Numbered from the stretch's first letter, positions 1-6,912 are shown. The stretch: 14,311 bases of DNA from Candidatus Dadabacteria bacterium (GCA_003695505.1 RFIY01000019.1:1-14311); one strand, 5' to 3'. Translations and numbers: made by a program. The notes: generated from the sequence alone by a model not told the origin.

Positions 1-576
1 ATCGTCGGTTTCCAGGCGCGGCTCCTCCACGCGAACCGTTCCATCGTCTTCGATGACGAGGATGCCAAGATGCACGAGTACATCGAGCGCCCGTTGCGCA
101 TCGAACGAGCGGATCTTTGGCCGCACGCGTGCGGCGATCCAGACCGGATCGGCACGGAACCCCTTCAGGCTGGCCATCGCGTGAATCACAGGAATGTACC
201 ATTCGTTGAAATAATCAAGACGCGCCTGGTCGATCTTTGCCGTCTCACCGTGGCGGGCCGCGAGCTCCAGCACCTGCCGATAGTACTCGGTACGTTCATC
301 GGGATCGTCGGACTGGGTAAACCGGACCAGCGCGACAAAGAACTCAGTTTCCTCCGGGCTGAGCGACAGTCCTTCAGCGAACTTTCGAGCCGTATCTTCG
401 CGAATATTGCGTTTGCCGGAAATGAACAACTGGGCATAGTTCGGGGTACGAATGCCAGCAAAGCGGTGGAGTTGCCGATAACTGAACGACGGATCGCGCC
501 GCTGCCGTGCTGCGATCAGCGCAGCCAGACATTCCCGCGCGTCGCGAAATCCCCAGATTGGTGGAAACTCGTCCAT
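1..576 (-). CDS. TIGR02147/DUF4423-type helix-turn-helix regulator, partial (C-terminus beyond left edge)
   Basis: Reading the minus strand from an ATG at 576 gives 192 codons without a stop down to base 1, so the gene leaves the window. An in-frame TAA four codons upstream fixes this as the first ATG. Residues about 29-70 form a small helix-turn-helix region: SFSYRQLHRFAG is followed by an ISGKRNI turn and ARKFAEGLSLSPEE. Next come the family hallmarks EYYRQ (about 97), YFNEWYIPVI (122-131) and DPVWIAARVRPKI (143-155), then a winged-helix-like stretch ending at the edge. This order matches TIGR02147/DUF4423 proteins as I recall them (about 270 residues, known from Fibrobacter, Bdellovibrio and myxobacteria), so roughly 80 residues are missing. 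They are presumed transcription regulators; the target is unknown. The gene lies 94 bases downstream of the acyl-CoA ligase on the same strand. No Shine-Dalgarno is visible; a -10-like element just upstream suggests a leaderless transcript. Confidence 0.82.
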   Translation of the reverse strand, partial: MDEFPPIWGFRDARECLAALIAARQRRDPSFSYRQLHRFAGIRTPNYAQLFISGKRNIREDTARKFAEGLSLSPEETEFFVALVRFTQSDDPDERTEYYRQVLELAARHGETAKIDQARLDYFNEWYIPVIHAMASLKGFRADPVWIAARVRPKIRSFDAQRALDVLVHLGILVIEDDGTVRVEEPRLETDD

Positions 577-670
577 GGCTGCAGTTTACAGCATGCCCCA
601 ACAAATGAAAAGCTTTTTCCACTCAGGATGAAAACATAGCGCCAACTGTGTTTACACCCGTTGCGGGGCA
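577..670. other. Intergenic region with GTTTACA direct repeats and a palindrome
   Basis: This 94-base gap lies between the stop of the acyl-CoA ligase and the start of the TIGR02147 regulator, both on the minus strand. It is more AT-rich than its surroundings. The heptamer GTTTACA occurs at 584-590 and again at 650-656, the latter inside the symmetrical GTGTTTACAC (648-657). A perfect 10-base palindrome AAAAGCTTTT is at 608-617. These could be operator or terminator pieces, but no clear stem plus T-tract is present. Confidence 0.35.
585..593 (-). promoter_or_regulatory. Possible extended -10 element for the TIGR02147 regulator
   Basis: On the minus strand TGC-TGTAAA ends eight bases before the ATG at 576, so a start about seven bases downstream would fall almost on the initiation codon. 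TTTTCA (606-611, minus strand) sits 15 bases upstream as a poor -35. The hexamer matches TATAAT at four of six positions. This is by-eye inference only. Confidence 0.3.
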
Positions 671-2623
671 TCAGGCACCCGTAACCACGATCGCGAAGCC
701 GTCCTCGTCATAGATGCGATCGAACAGTGCCTTGTACTTTTCTTCGACGGCCTTGCGCTTGACTTTCAGCGTCGGCGTGAGCTCGCCGGCCTCGACCGAA
801 AAGTCGCGATCGAGAATGACGAAACGTTTGACCTGTTCGACACGCGCCAGGTCTTCATTGCCTCTGGCAATCGCCTCGCGGATCCGTTCGCGAATGCGTG
901 GATCCGCAGATACCGCCGCAATCGTCTCGGCGAGACCCGGTGGATTCGCCGTCGGATCTTCTGTCAAGGCAGCAATCAGCGCGTCGCGATCCACGCCGTC
1001 GGGCAACAGGCCCTCGCGCGCGGCATACTCGACCGTCTCGACGGGTGACAGGGTGACGATTGCGCTTACATACGGCCGCCGATCGCCATGCGCGTGCACC
1101 TGACTGATCATCGGATCGCTTGCCTTGAGCGCGTTTTCGATGTTTGCCGGCGTCAGGTTCTTGCCACCCGCCGTGATGATGATATGCTTCTTGCGATCCA
1201 CGATATAGAAGTAGCCATCATCGTCAACACGGCCAATATCGCCCGTGTGCAGCCAGCCCTCATCGTCGATCGCTTCGGCCGTCGCCTCGGGGTTCTTGTA
1301 GTACCCCTTGAACACGATCGGGCCGCGAACGAGGATTTCACCATCTTCCGCCAGCTTCGACTCGATGCCGTCCAATGGTCTGCCGACCGAACCGAGCCGA
1401 ACCTGCCCGGGACGATTCATGTGGCTGACGGTCGTCGCCTCGGTCTGTCCATACACCTCGAAGACCGGGAAACCCGCCGCCCAGAAAAATTCGAGAATCT
1501 CATACGCAATCGGTGCCGCGCCGGTAATGAACTGTCGAACACGGCCACCAAAGACACCACGCAATTTGGAGAATACCAGACGGTCCGCGAGCCGGTACTG
1601 CAGTTCAAGCGTCCACGGCACCGGCTGACGCTGTTGCCAGCACTGCACATACGCGCGCCCGACTCGTTCAGCCCAACGAAAAATCTTCTGCCGCGCTGGC
1701 GGAGCCTCTTCGACGGCGCTCATGATCTTTGCATAGGCTTTCTCAAATATTCGTGGCACCGATCCGAATACGGTCGGACGCACCTCGACAATCTCCTCGA
1801 GGACCGCCGCGATACTCGATGCGAACGCCGTGCCCGTTCCCGCGTGAACCCGTCCGTAGAACGACAGAACACGTTCGGCGACATGGGCCATCGGCAGGAA
1901 GCTGAGCCCAAAGTCATCTCGGTCATTTGGTATGGACCGGCTGGAGGCCGCCAGCATTTCGAGAATATTGCGGTGTGTAATCATCGCGCCCTTCGGCGGA
2001 CCGGTCGTTCCGCTTGTGTAAACGATGATCGCCGTATCATCCGGATCGATACCAGCTTCCACCGCGCGCGCATCAAAGTTACCTGCGTCCGTCGCAAGTA
2101 CGTCCGCCATGGACACGAACCAGTCCGAAGCGTTTTTGGGAACCGAAACCGCTTCGGACTCCCAGACGACCACGGTTCGCACCTCGGGAATATGTTCCCG
2201 AATTTCCAGTAACCGATCTGCTTCGGCCTGTCCTTCAACGAAAACGATGCTGGCATCGGAATGCTCGAGCAGGTAGGCAAGCTGCATCGGCGCAAGTGTC
2301 GGATACGCGCCGACTGTCACGCAACCGGCCAGCAACCCGCCAATGTCAGCCAGGCACCACTCAGGCCTCGTCGAGCCGATGATGCAGACTTTGTCCTGTA
2401 CACCGAGTCCCTGCGCACGAAGCCAGGCCGCAACCGCCTGCGCCTGCGCCCCGAACTCGGCGTAGGTCACCTTCATCCACTGCCCGCTCACCTTGCGCAT
2501 CCAGGCCATTCGCGCCGGTGAGCGCTCAACGCGCGTCAGGAACATGTCCGCCAGCGTGCGGCTCGAATCCGCAAGATAATCCGGTGGATTCAGTCCGGTC
2601 CCGATCTGATCGAAGCGAACCAT
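671..2623 (-). CDS. Long-chain fatty acid--CoA ligase (AMP-forming, FadD15/FAA1-like)
   Basis: Predicted to activate long-chain fatty acids with ATP and CoA to acyl-CoA, via acyl-adenylate, in the cytoplasm or at the inner membrane face. The 650 residues (numbered from ATG 2623) carry the adenylate-forming signature YTSGTTGPPKG (202-212), then SFLPMAHVAER (about 241-251), the adenine-binding YGQTE (391-395), WLHTGD (457-462), the hinge region DRKKHIIITAGGKN (476-489) and the C-terminal catalytic lysine in TPTLK (K620). This matches the long FAA1/COG1022-type synthetases rather than short acetyl-CoA synthetases. The ATG at 2656 is also in frame, but the one at 2623 has a strong GGAGGTG seven bases upstream, so I chose it. 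The gene is divergent from mglB across a 201-base gap. Chain-length preference cannot be read from the sequence. Confidence 0.93.
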   Translation of the reverse strand: MVRFDQIGTGLNPPDYLADSSRTLADMFLTRVERSPARMAWMRKVSGQWMKVTYAEFGAQAQAVAAWLRAQGLGVQDKVCIIGSTRPEWCLADIGGLLAGCVTVGAYPTLAPMQLAYLLEHSDASIVFVEGQAEADRLLEIREHIPEVRTVVVWESEAVSVPKNASDWFVSMADVLATDAGNFDARAVEAGIDPDDTAIIVYTSGTTGPPKGAMITHRNILEMLAASSRSIPNDRDDFGLSFLPMAHVAERVLSFYGRVHAGTGTAFASSIAAVLEEIVEVRPTVFGSVPRIFEKAYAKIMSAVEEAPPARQKIFRWAERVGRAYVQCWQQRQPVPWTLELQYRLADRLVFSKLRGVFGGRVRQFITGAAPIAYEILEFFWAAGFPVFEVYGQTEATTVSHMNRPGQVRLGSVGRPLDGIESKLAEDGEILVRGPIVFKGYYKNPEATAEAIDDEGWLHTGDIGRVDDDGYFYIVDRKKHIIITAGGKNLTPANIENALKASDPMISQVHAHGDRRPYVSAIVTLSPVETVEYAAREGLLPDGVDRDALIAALTEDPTANPPGLAETIAAVSADPRIRERIREAIARGNEDLARVEQVKRFVILDRDFSVEAGELTPTLKVKRKAVEEKYKALFDRIYDEDGFAIVVTGA

Positions 2624-2630
2624 GTGGGCA

Positions 2631-2637
2631 CACCTCC
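2631..2637 (-). promoter_or_regulatory. Ribosome binding site deciding the acyl-CoA ligase start
   Basis: On the minus strand GGAGGTG lies seven bases before the ATG at 2623. It favours this codon over the in-frame ATG 11 codons upstream (2656), which would place the site inside the coding region. Confidence 0.75.
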
Positions 2638-2755
2638 GTACGTGACTATCAACCATCGTTTGTCGACGGTTTCGCCTTTTTCCCGATTCGCCCTGATCCT
2701 AGCCGATGCAGTGAGTTGCGGCAAACTGCAGGCGATCGAACCGACCGCGCAAGTG

Positions 2756-2784
2756 TTGCAGCAGCATCGCTGCGGTGCTATAGT
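2756..2784 (+). promoter_or_regulatory. Extended -10 sigma70-type promoter for mglBA
   Basis: TTGCAG (2756-2761) and TATAGT (2779-2784) are separated by 17 bases, and TGC at 2776-2778 makes the -10 an extended one. The -10 matches the consensus at five of six positions and the -35 at three. Transcription would start near 2791, giving a leader of about 34 bases before the mglB ATG. It is the best promoter visible in the window. Confidence 0.6.
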
Positions 2785-2824
2785 CAAACAGAGCGGCACA
2801 ACGGGATTTCCGGACGGGTTATCT

Positions 2825-3316
2825 ATGCACGAACCGCAACTGGTCATGTATGAGGAGGAGTTTCACAAGATCAACTCCATCCTCGAACGACTGGTACGAG
2901 AGTCGAACTCGAAGAGCATCTTTCTGGTGGATCGCAACGGTCAGCTGATTGCGCACACCGGTGACACCGAGCACATCGACTCCACCGCACTGGCCTCACT
3001 GACTGCCGGCAACATTGCGGCGACAGGCGGGCTGGCAAAGCTGCTTGGCGAAAACGAGTTTACGGTTCTGTTCCATGAGGGCGAACGGGACAACATCCAT
3101 ATCTCGCTCGTGCATCGTAAGGTGATCCTGGTGCTGATCTTTGATGAACGAAGCTCGTTGGGACTCGTACGTCTCCGCGTCAAGAAGGCCGGCGATGAAC
3201 TGGCCAGGATCTTCGACGGATTGCTGCAAAAGGCAGAGCAGGGCGTCGGCGCCGGTGCGGACAGTCCGTTCGCGGAGATCACCGACGATGACATCGACAA
3301 CCTGTTTCGCGACTGA
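2825..3316 (+). CDS. mglB: MglB, roadblock/LC7 GTPase-activating partner of MglA
   Basis: A 163-residue roadblock/LC7 protein. From the ATG at 2825 it aligns from end to end with Myxococcus xanthus MglB as I remember it: QLVMYEEEFHKIN at the N-terminus, FLVDRNGQLIAHTGDT, LASLTAGNIAATGGLAKL, GENEF..FHEG, LVLIFDERSSLGLVRLRVKKA, and the characteristic C-terminal SPFAEITDDDIDNLF tail. In Myxococcus, MglB dimers act as the GAP for MglA and mark the lagging cell pole; the C-terminal helix modulates nucleotide exchange. An in-frame codon at 2624 would add 67 residues, but these show no family similarity and span the promoter, so they are excluded. No strong Shine-Dalgarno is seen (GGACGGG lies just upstream). 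mglA follows 37 bases downstream, so the two form an operon. Confidence 0.95.
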   Translation: MHEPQLVMYEEEFHKINSILERLVRESNSKSIFLVDRNGQLIAHTGDTEHIDSTALASLTAGNIAATGGLAKLLGENEFTVLFHEGERDNIHISLVHRKVILVLIFDERSSLGLVRLRVKKAGDELARIFDGLLQKAEQGVGAGADSPFAEITDDDIDNLFRD

Positions 3317-3353
3317 CCCGGTCGACGTGTAGCAGAGGCGAGACAAGACTCAC

Positions 3354-3947
3354 ATGTCCTTTATCAATTACAGCGCGCGTGAAATCAACACGAAGGTCGT
3401 CTACTACGGCCCGGGTCTGTGCGGCAAGACGACCAACCTGCAATACATCTTCAACGCGACGAATGAAGGCGCGCGCGGCAAGATGATTTCTCTGGCGACC
3501 GAGACGGAGCGGACCCTGTTCTTCGATTTCCTGCCACTCAACCTTGGCCAGATTCGCGGCTTCAACACGCGCTTTCATCTGTATACCGTTCCGGGGCAGG
3601 TTTTCTACGACGCGAGCCGCAAGCTGATCCTCAAGGGCGTGGACGGTATTGTGTTCGTCGCGGACAGCCAACGAGAACGATTCGATGCCAACATCGAATC
3701 GATCGAAAACATGTTCGACAACCTGCGCGAACAGGGCATCGACCCGAAATCGGTTCCCTATGTGATCCAGTACAACAAGCGCGATTTGCCAAATGCCGTG
3801 CCCGTCCAGGAACTGCGCGCCGCATTGAACAAGGACAATGTCCCGGATTTCGAAGCCTGCGCGCAGAGCGGAGAAGGTGTCTTCGAGACATTGAAGGGCA
3901 TCGCGAAACTGGTGCTGCAAAAATTGCGCGAAGGCGCCGCAGGCTGA
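3354..3947 (+). CDS. mglA: MglA, Ras-like polarity GTPase
   Basis: A 197-residue small GTPase of the MglA family. The P-loop [10 protein letters not shown] is at 19-28, with the family's [13 protein letters not shown] switch I (arginine R53 and T54), the [14 protein letters not shown] switch II region with Q82, the NKRD base-recognition motif at 141-144, and a G5-like S172 region. R53, T54 and Q82 fall at the same numbers as the Myxococcus residues I recall. In Myxococcus, GTP-bound MglA sits at the leading pole and directs type IV pili and gliding machinery, with MglB as its GAP. No pilus or gliding gene is present in this window, so the downstream machinery here is unknown. An AGAGG lies about 15 bases before the ATG, rather far for a good ribosome binding site; coupling to mglB translation is possible. 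Confidence 0.96.
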   Translation: MSFINYSAREINTKVVYYGPGLCGKTTNLQYIFNATNEGARGKMISLATETERTLFFDFLPLNLGQIRGFNTRFHLYTVPGQVFYDASRKLILKGVDGIVFVADSQRERFDANIESIENMFDNLREQGIDPKSVPYVIQYNKRDLPNAVPVQELRAALNKDNVPDFEACAQSGEGVFETLKGIAKLVLQKLREGAAG

Positions 3948-3966
3948 CGCCGCTCCAACTGATTTT

Positions 3967-4020
3967 TTCAGACATTGCTGACGACCCTCGGGCGGGCGCA
4001 CAGACGTTTGTGCGTCTGAA
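3967..4020 (+). repeat. Nested and mutually exclusive inverted repeats after mglA
   Basis: TTCAGAC (3967-3973) can pair with GTCTGAA (4014-4020). Inside it, CGCACA (3997-4002) can pair with TGTGCG (4009-4014). An alternative 6-base stem joins CAGACG (4001-4006) and CGTCTG (4013-4018). The alternatives cannot form together. The region starts 20 bases after the mglA stop. No T-tract follows, so it is not a canonical intrinsic terminator; it may be a structured 3' end or simply chance. Confidence 0.35.
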
Positions 4021-4044
4021 TCGCCAGCGGGCGATGATCGCGAC

Positions 4045-4068
4045 GCCGGATCGGCTGATCGATCCGGC
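4045..4068. repeat. Perfect 9-bp hairpin GCCGGATCG / CGATCCGGC
   Basis: GCCGGATCG (4045-4053) and CGATCCGGC (4060-4068) are exact inverted repeats around the 6-base loop GCTGAT. It lies about 100 bases after the mglA stop. The stem is GC-rich enough to be stable in RNA, but no T-run follows on either strand, so it may be a Rho-assisted stop, an RNA stability element or a protein site. Confidence 0.45.
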
Positions 4069-4387
4069 ATCGCTACTCGTCGCAGCCATCGTCCTTTGCC
4101 ATTACTGCGCCTGGCGAACGATGGCGATCCGCCACCGACATGCCGACACCGGATATTGCGCAGTCGCAGAAATGATCCGGGACGATCCTCACATGCCATC
4201 ACGCATATCGATACAGGTTTCCGGACCGCCACGCACACTTTCTCAGGCGGCCATCCGGGGCTGCGCGATGGCCGGCACCCTGAGCCTGCCGGTCGAATGG
4301 ATCCTGGAAACACCCCCACATGGCACGTGAGCGAGATGTTCGCTAAGCTATCCGGCGGTTTCTGACCATCACGAGAGGACACGACAC

Positions 4388-4681
4388 ATGAACAAGGACC
4401 GCAAGCTCTCAGCATCGGAAATTTCGGAGCGCCTCGGCGCACTCGATGGCTGGACCGTCGACGGCGACCGACTGCACCGCTCCCTGACGTTTCCAGATTT
4501 TGCATCTGCGTTCGGGTTCATGACCACGGTTGCCCTCATCGCCGAGCAACTCGGCCATCATCCGGACTGGCACAACGTGTACAACCGCGTCGATGTCTAC
4601 CTGACGACACACGACTGTGGTGGTATCAGCGAGCGCGACTTCGAACTGGCCGCACGCATCGACCAGATCCCGACACCCTGA
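4388..4681 (+). CDS. phhB: 4a-hydroxytetrahydrobiopterin dehydratase (pterin-4a-carbinolamine dehydratase)
   Basis: A 97-residue protein, the usual length for the family. It dehydrates 4a-hydroxytetrahydropterin to the quinonoid dihydropterin, recycling the cofactor of aromatic amino acid hydroxylases in the cytoplasm. The active-site signature is clear: GHHPDWHNVYN (56-66) supplies the paired histidines H57/H58, and LTTHDCGGISERD (72-84) supplies H75 and D84. The N-terminal LSASEISERLGALDGW is also typical. A ribosome binding site, GAGAGGA, lies eight bases before the ATG. No phenylalanine hydroxylase gene is nearby, so it is either part of a dispersed pathway or serves another role. It is separated from mglA by 440 bases and from the next gene by 134, so it is probably a single-gene unit. 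Confidence 0.95.
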   Translation: MNKDRKLSASEISERLGALDGWTVDGDRLHRSLTFPDFASAFGFMTTVALIAEQLGHHPDWHNVYNRVDVYLTTHDCGGISERDFELAARIDQIPTP

Positions 4682-4797
4682 TCCAATCGCACCGAAGCCG
4701 GCGGAATACCGAGCACACATCCGCCACGGCGCGCTTCACAGACCCGGCACGGATCCGCAACGCGGCGACGCAACAGAATGCGCCAGCGCCGGCAGAG

Positions 4798-4806
4798 TGC
4801 TAGCAT
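4798..4806 (+). promoter_or_regulatory. Extended -10 element, near-leaderless start for the Tat small subunit gene
   Basis: TGC-TAGCAT ends nine bases before the ATG at 4816. A start about seven bases downstream would leave a leader of only a few bases, which fits the absence of a Shine-Dalgarno there. No good -35 is visible at 16-18 bases. The element resembles the mglB -10 (TGC-TATAGT). Confidence 0.4.
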
Positions 4807-4815
4807 AAAATTGGT

Positions 4816-5358
4816 ATGACCAATTTTCCAACGCCGCTGATGCGCCGCCGACGGCTCCTGACCGCAGCCGCGGGGCTTGCTGCAGCCGGAGGAGCACTCG
4901 GAACGCGCCTGCTCGGCAGCGGCGGCGTCCCGACAACGATGCGCCTACGCGAACTTTCCCCGCGAGAGGCCGCCACCGCCGCCCGGCTCGCGCCCGCGAT
5001 TCTGCCCGAAGATACCCCGTTCCCGAACTGGGAAATCGCGGGCTACCTCGACAATTATGTGGCTGCGCTCGGCCACACCGAGCAGACCATGTTGCACGGC
5101 TTCCTGTTCGCGCTCGACCAGGGCACGCTGCTGGATGGATTCTGGACGCCGGCGCATCGCATGACACGGGAGGCCGCTGTCCGCGCCGTTCGCGCATGGG
5201 AAAACAGCCGCCTCGGCGCACGGCGCGACATGGCCAAGGGGTTCCGCCAACTCGTTGGCTTTGCGTGGCTGGCGCAGCCCGATACGCGCCAGCGCTACGG
5301 CATCGCCCGTACTTGTGGCTCCGGCACTACTTCGTTTCTTCCCGAGACTCACGCATGA
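4816..5358 (+). CDS. Tat-signal small subunit of a GMC dehydrogenase (gluconate 2-dehydrogenase subunit 3-like)
   Basis: A 180-residue protein with a Tat-type signal: an arginine run at 10-13 followed by LL (R-R-x-L-L) and an alanine/glycine hydrophobic stretch (16-29). The mature part has the pattern of gluconate 2-dehydrogenase subunit 3-like proteins: LSPREAATAARLAPAILPED, a central helix EIAGYLDNYVAALGH and a C-terminal RDMAKGFRQLVGFAWLAQPDTRQRYG. In known two-subunit enzymes this small subunit accompanies a GMC flavoprotein and carries it through the Tat system. Here the partner gene starts within its stop codon (ATGA overlap at 5355-5358), indicating translational coupling. The last 15 or so residues (after QRYGI) do not look family-like, while the overlapping frame of the partner gene is open through the same bases; a sequencing frameshift or a natural fusion boundary should be considered. 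Confidence 0.75.
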   Translation: MTNFPTPLMRRRRLLTAAAGLAAAGGALGTRLLGSGGVPTTMRLRELSPREAATAARLAPAILPEDTPFPNWEIAGYLDNYVAALGHTEQTMLHGFLFALDQGTLLDGFWTPAHRMTREAAVRAVRAWENSRLGARRDMAKGFRQLVGFAWLAQPDTRQRYGIARTCGSGTTSFLPETHA

Positions 5359-6875
5359 CCGCCAACGGCATCATCGACGGCGCCCGCGCACAAGCCCCCC
5401 TGCGGGAACGCACGCAGGTCGTCGTGATCGGCTCCGGCGCCGGCGGCGCCAACGTCGCCTTGCGCCTCGTAGAACAAGGGATTCGCGTCATCCTGCTCGA
5501 ACTCGGCGATCAGTATCGCCCGGAAGACTTTTCGCAGGAGCCGGCGGCTGCGACAACGATGTTGTGGCGTGAATTCGGCATGCGCATGGCGTCAGGAGAC
5601 ACGCACTTTCCCGTTCCCGGTGCCAATGCCCTGGGAGGTTCCACCGTGATCAACGCGGGAATCTGTTTTCGGCCTCCAGAACATATGGTCCGCCTCTGGC
5701 ACGACGAACATGGCGCCGCATGGGCAACCGCCGACCGCCTCAACCCGGTCGTCGACTGGGTGTGGGAGACGATGGCGGTCCGACCGGTCCCCGAGCCGTT
5801 CCTTGGCAACCACAATCTGGCGGCCCGTGACGCGTTTGCGGCCATGGGCTGGCAATATGGCGTCATCGACCGCAATGCACCGGGATGCGTCGGCTGTGGC
5901 GTCTGCTACTTCGGCTGCCCATCCGGGGGCAAGCGCAGCGTCGACAAGGCCCAGATACCGGCCGCCATCGAACTTGGTCTGCGCGTCATCACCCGGGCCC
6001 GCTGCGACCGCGTTCTCGTTGACGGCGGTCGCGCGACGGGCGTAGAAGGCGTACTGCTCGACCGCAGTGGACGCAACAGGCGCACGACATTTCACATCGA
6101 CGCGGACGCGATTGTCGCTTCATGCGGCGGCATTGACACACCGATCCTGCTTCAGGAGAGTGGCCTGGCGAACATCGACGATGGGGTCGGCGCCCAGTTT
6201 CACGTGCATCCGGGGACGGGCTGCGTCGCAATCCTGCCGGATCGCGAAACCGAGATCTGGCGCGGGGTGCCTCAGGGAATCTACTCGGATCAGTTCGTCG
6301 AAGACGGCTATCTTTTCGAAAGCTCCAACCTCCCCGCATCGGCCTTCTTCACCCTGGGCGTCCGCGCCGGAGAAAATCCGGACAAGTGGATGAAGCTGTA
6401 CCGGCACATCGCGCTTGCGGGCGGAATGATTCGCGACGAAAGCCCGGCCACGGTGACCCGTGACGCACTCGGTAAGTCATCGGTCAAGATGCATTTCACT
6501 GATCGAGACCTCCGCAAAGCCGTTGAAGCAATGCGCAATGTCGGACGCGCCTATTTCGCGATCGGCGCAAGTGCCGTGTTGCCGAGTATTGCTGGCGTCG
6601 GGCTGTTGCGCTCACCGCAGGAACTGGATCGCGCGCTGGCCCGCGTCCGCAGCGCGGCCGACCTCGATCTGTACGGTAGTCATCCCCAAAGCACCGTGCC
6701 CTTCCACCATGACCCCAAACGCGCGCCGCTGCGACCTGATTTTGCGCTGCACCGCTACCCGAACGTCTTTGTCGCGGATGCATCGGTATTCCCGGTCGCT
6801 CTGGGGGTCAACCCGCAGATCACGATCATGGCACTTGGCAGAATCGCCGGAGACTACGTCGCAGCAGCGCTCTGA
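5355..6875 (+). CDS. GMC-family FAD-dependent oxidoreductase with four-cysteine motif
   Basis: A 506-residue flavoprotein oxidising an alcohol, polyol or sugar-type substrate; the exact substrate cannot be read. VIGSGAGG (24-31) is the FAD-binding dinucleotide fold, with the ribose-binding glutamate in LLELGD (E49). NALGGSTVINAG (91-102) is the GMC signature region. GCVGCGVCYFGCPSGGK (177-193) holds C178, C181, C184 and C188 in CX2CX2CX3C spacing, as seen in long-chain alcohol oxidase/gluconate dehydrogenase-like relatives. The C-terminus has GSHPQSTVPFH (H443) and VADASVFP..LGVNPQITIMALG, with N486 at the expected catalytic Asn/His position. The start at 5355 overlaps the upstream stop by four bases; the frame is open back to 5196, but those 53 residues lie inside the partner gene. 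It has no signal peptide of its own, so export would depend on the Tat partner. Confidence 0.88.
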   Translation: MTANGIIDGARAQAPLRERTQVVVIGSGAGGANVALRLVEQGIRVILLELGDQYRPEDFSQEPAAATTMLWREFGMRMASGDTHFPVPGANALGGSTVINAGICFRPPEHMVRLWHDEHGAAWATADRLNPVVDWVWETMAVRPVPEPFLGNHNLAARDAFAAMGWQYGVIDRNAPGCVGCGVCYFGCPSGGKRSVDKAQIPAAIELGLRVITRARCDRVLVDGGRATGVEGVLLDRSGRNRRTTFHIDADAIVASCGGIDTPILLQESGLANIDDGVGAQFHVHPGTGCVAILPDRETEIWRGVPQGIYSDQFVEDGYLFESSNLPASAFFTLGVRAGENPDKWMKLYRHIALAGGMIRDESPATVTRDALGKSSVKMHFTDRDLRKAVEAMRNVGRAYFAIGASAVLPSIAGVGLLRSPQELDRALARVRSAADLDLYGSHPQSTVPFHHDPKRAPLRPDFALHRYPNVFVADASVFPVALGVNPQITIMALGRIAGDYVAAAL

Positions 6876-6912
6876 GGCCGGCTCTTCCCTGCAATTCCCC
6901 GCGCCTGATGAC

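Larger units (their letters stand above)
3948..4387. other. 440-base gap without a convincing gene; several inverted repeats
   Basis: Nothing in either strand resembles a protein family I recognise. Open frames at 4010-4330 and 4096-4365 on the plus strand lack ribosome binding sites and have arginine/proline-rich, family-less translations, as expected of random GC-rich DNA. The left third holds inverted repeats (see the two hairpin entries) and a T6 run at 3963-3968. The right end holds the phhB ribosome binding site, GAGAGGA at 4373-4379. A weak promoter (TGGCAC at 4321, TAAGCT at 4344, 17-base spacer) may serve phhB. Confidence 0.5.

Noticed and set aside
70-639. 189-codon plus-strand open frame at the left edge
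   Set aside because: It is the shadow of the minus-strand TIGR02147 gene, whose translation shows clear family motifs.
1088-2212. 374-codon plus-strand open frame
   Set aside because: It lies opposite the acyl-CoA ligase, which has all adenylate-forming motifs; the antisense translation has none.
2624-2824. 67-residue N-terminal extension of MglB
   Set aside because: The extra residues have no roadblock similarity and overlap the proposed promoter; the protein from 2825 aligns with known MglB from its first residues.
4010-4330. 106-codon open frame on the plus strand in the mglA-phhB gap
   Set aside because: It has no ribosome binding site and a family-less composition; a second frame (4096-4365) is equally open, so lack of stops is not evidence of coding.
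3279-4505. A 408-codon open frame on the minus strand, antisense to mglA and part of phhB
   Set aside because: It covers two confident plus-strand genes, its translation matches no family I know, and long antisense frames are common in GC-rich DNA. The strength of mglA and phhB on the other strand decides the matter.
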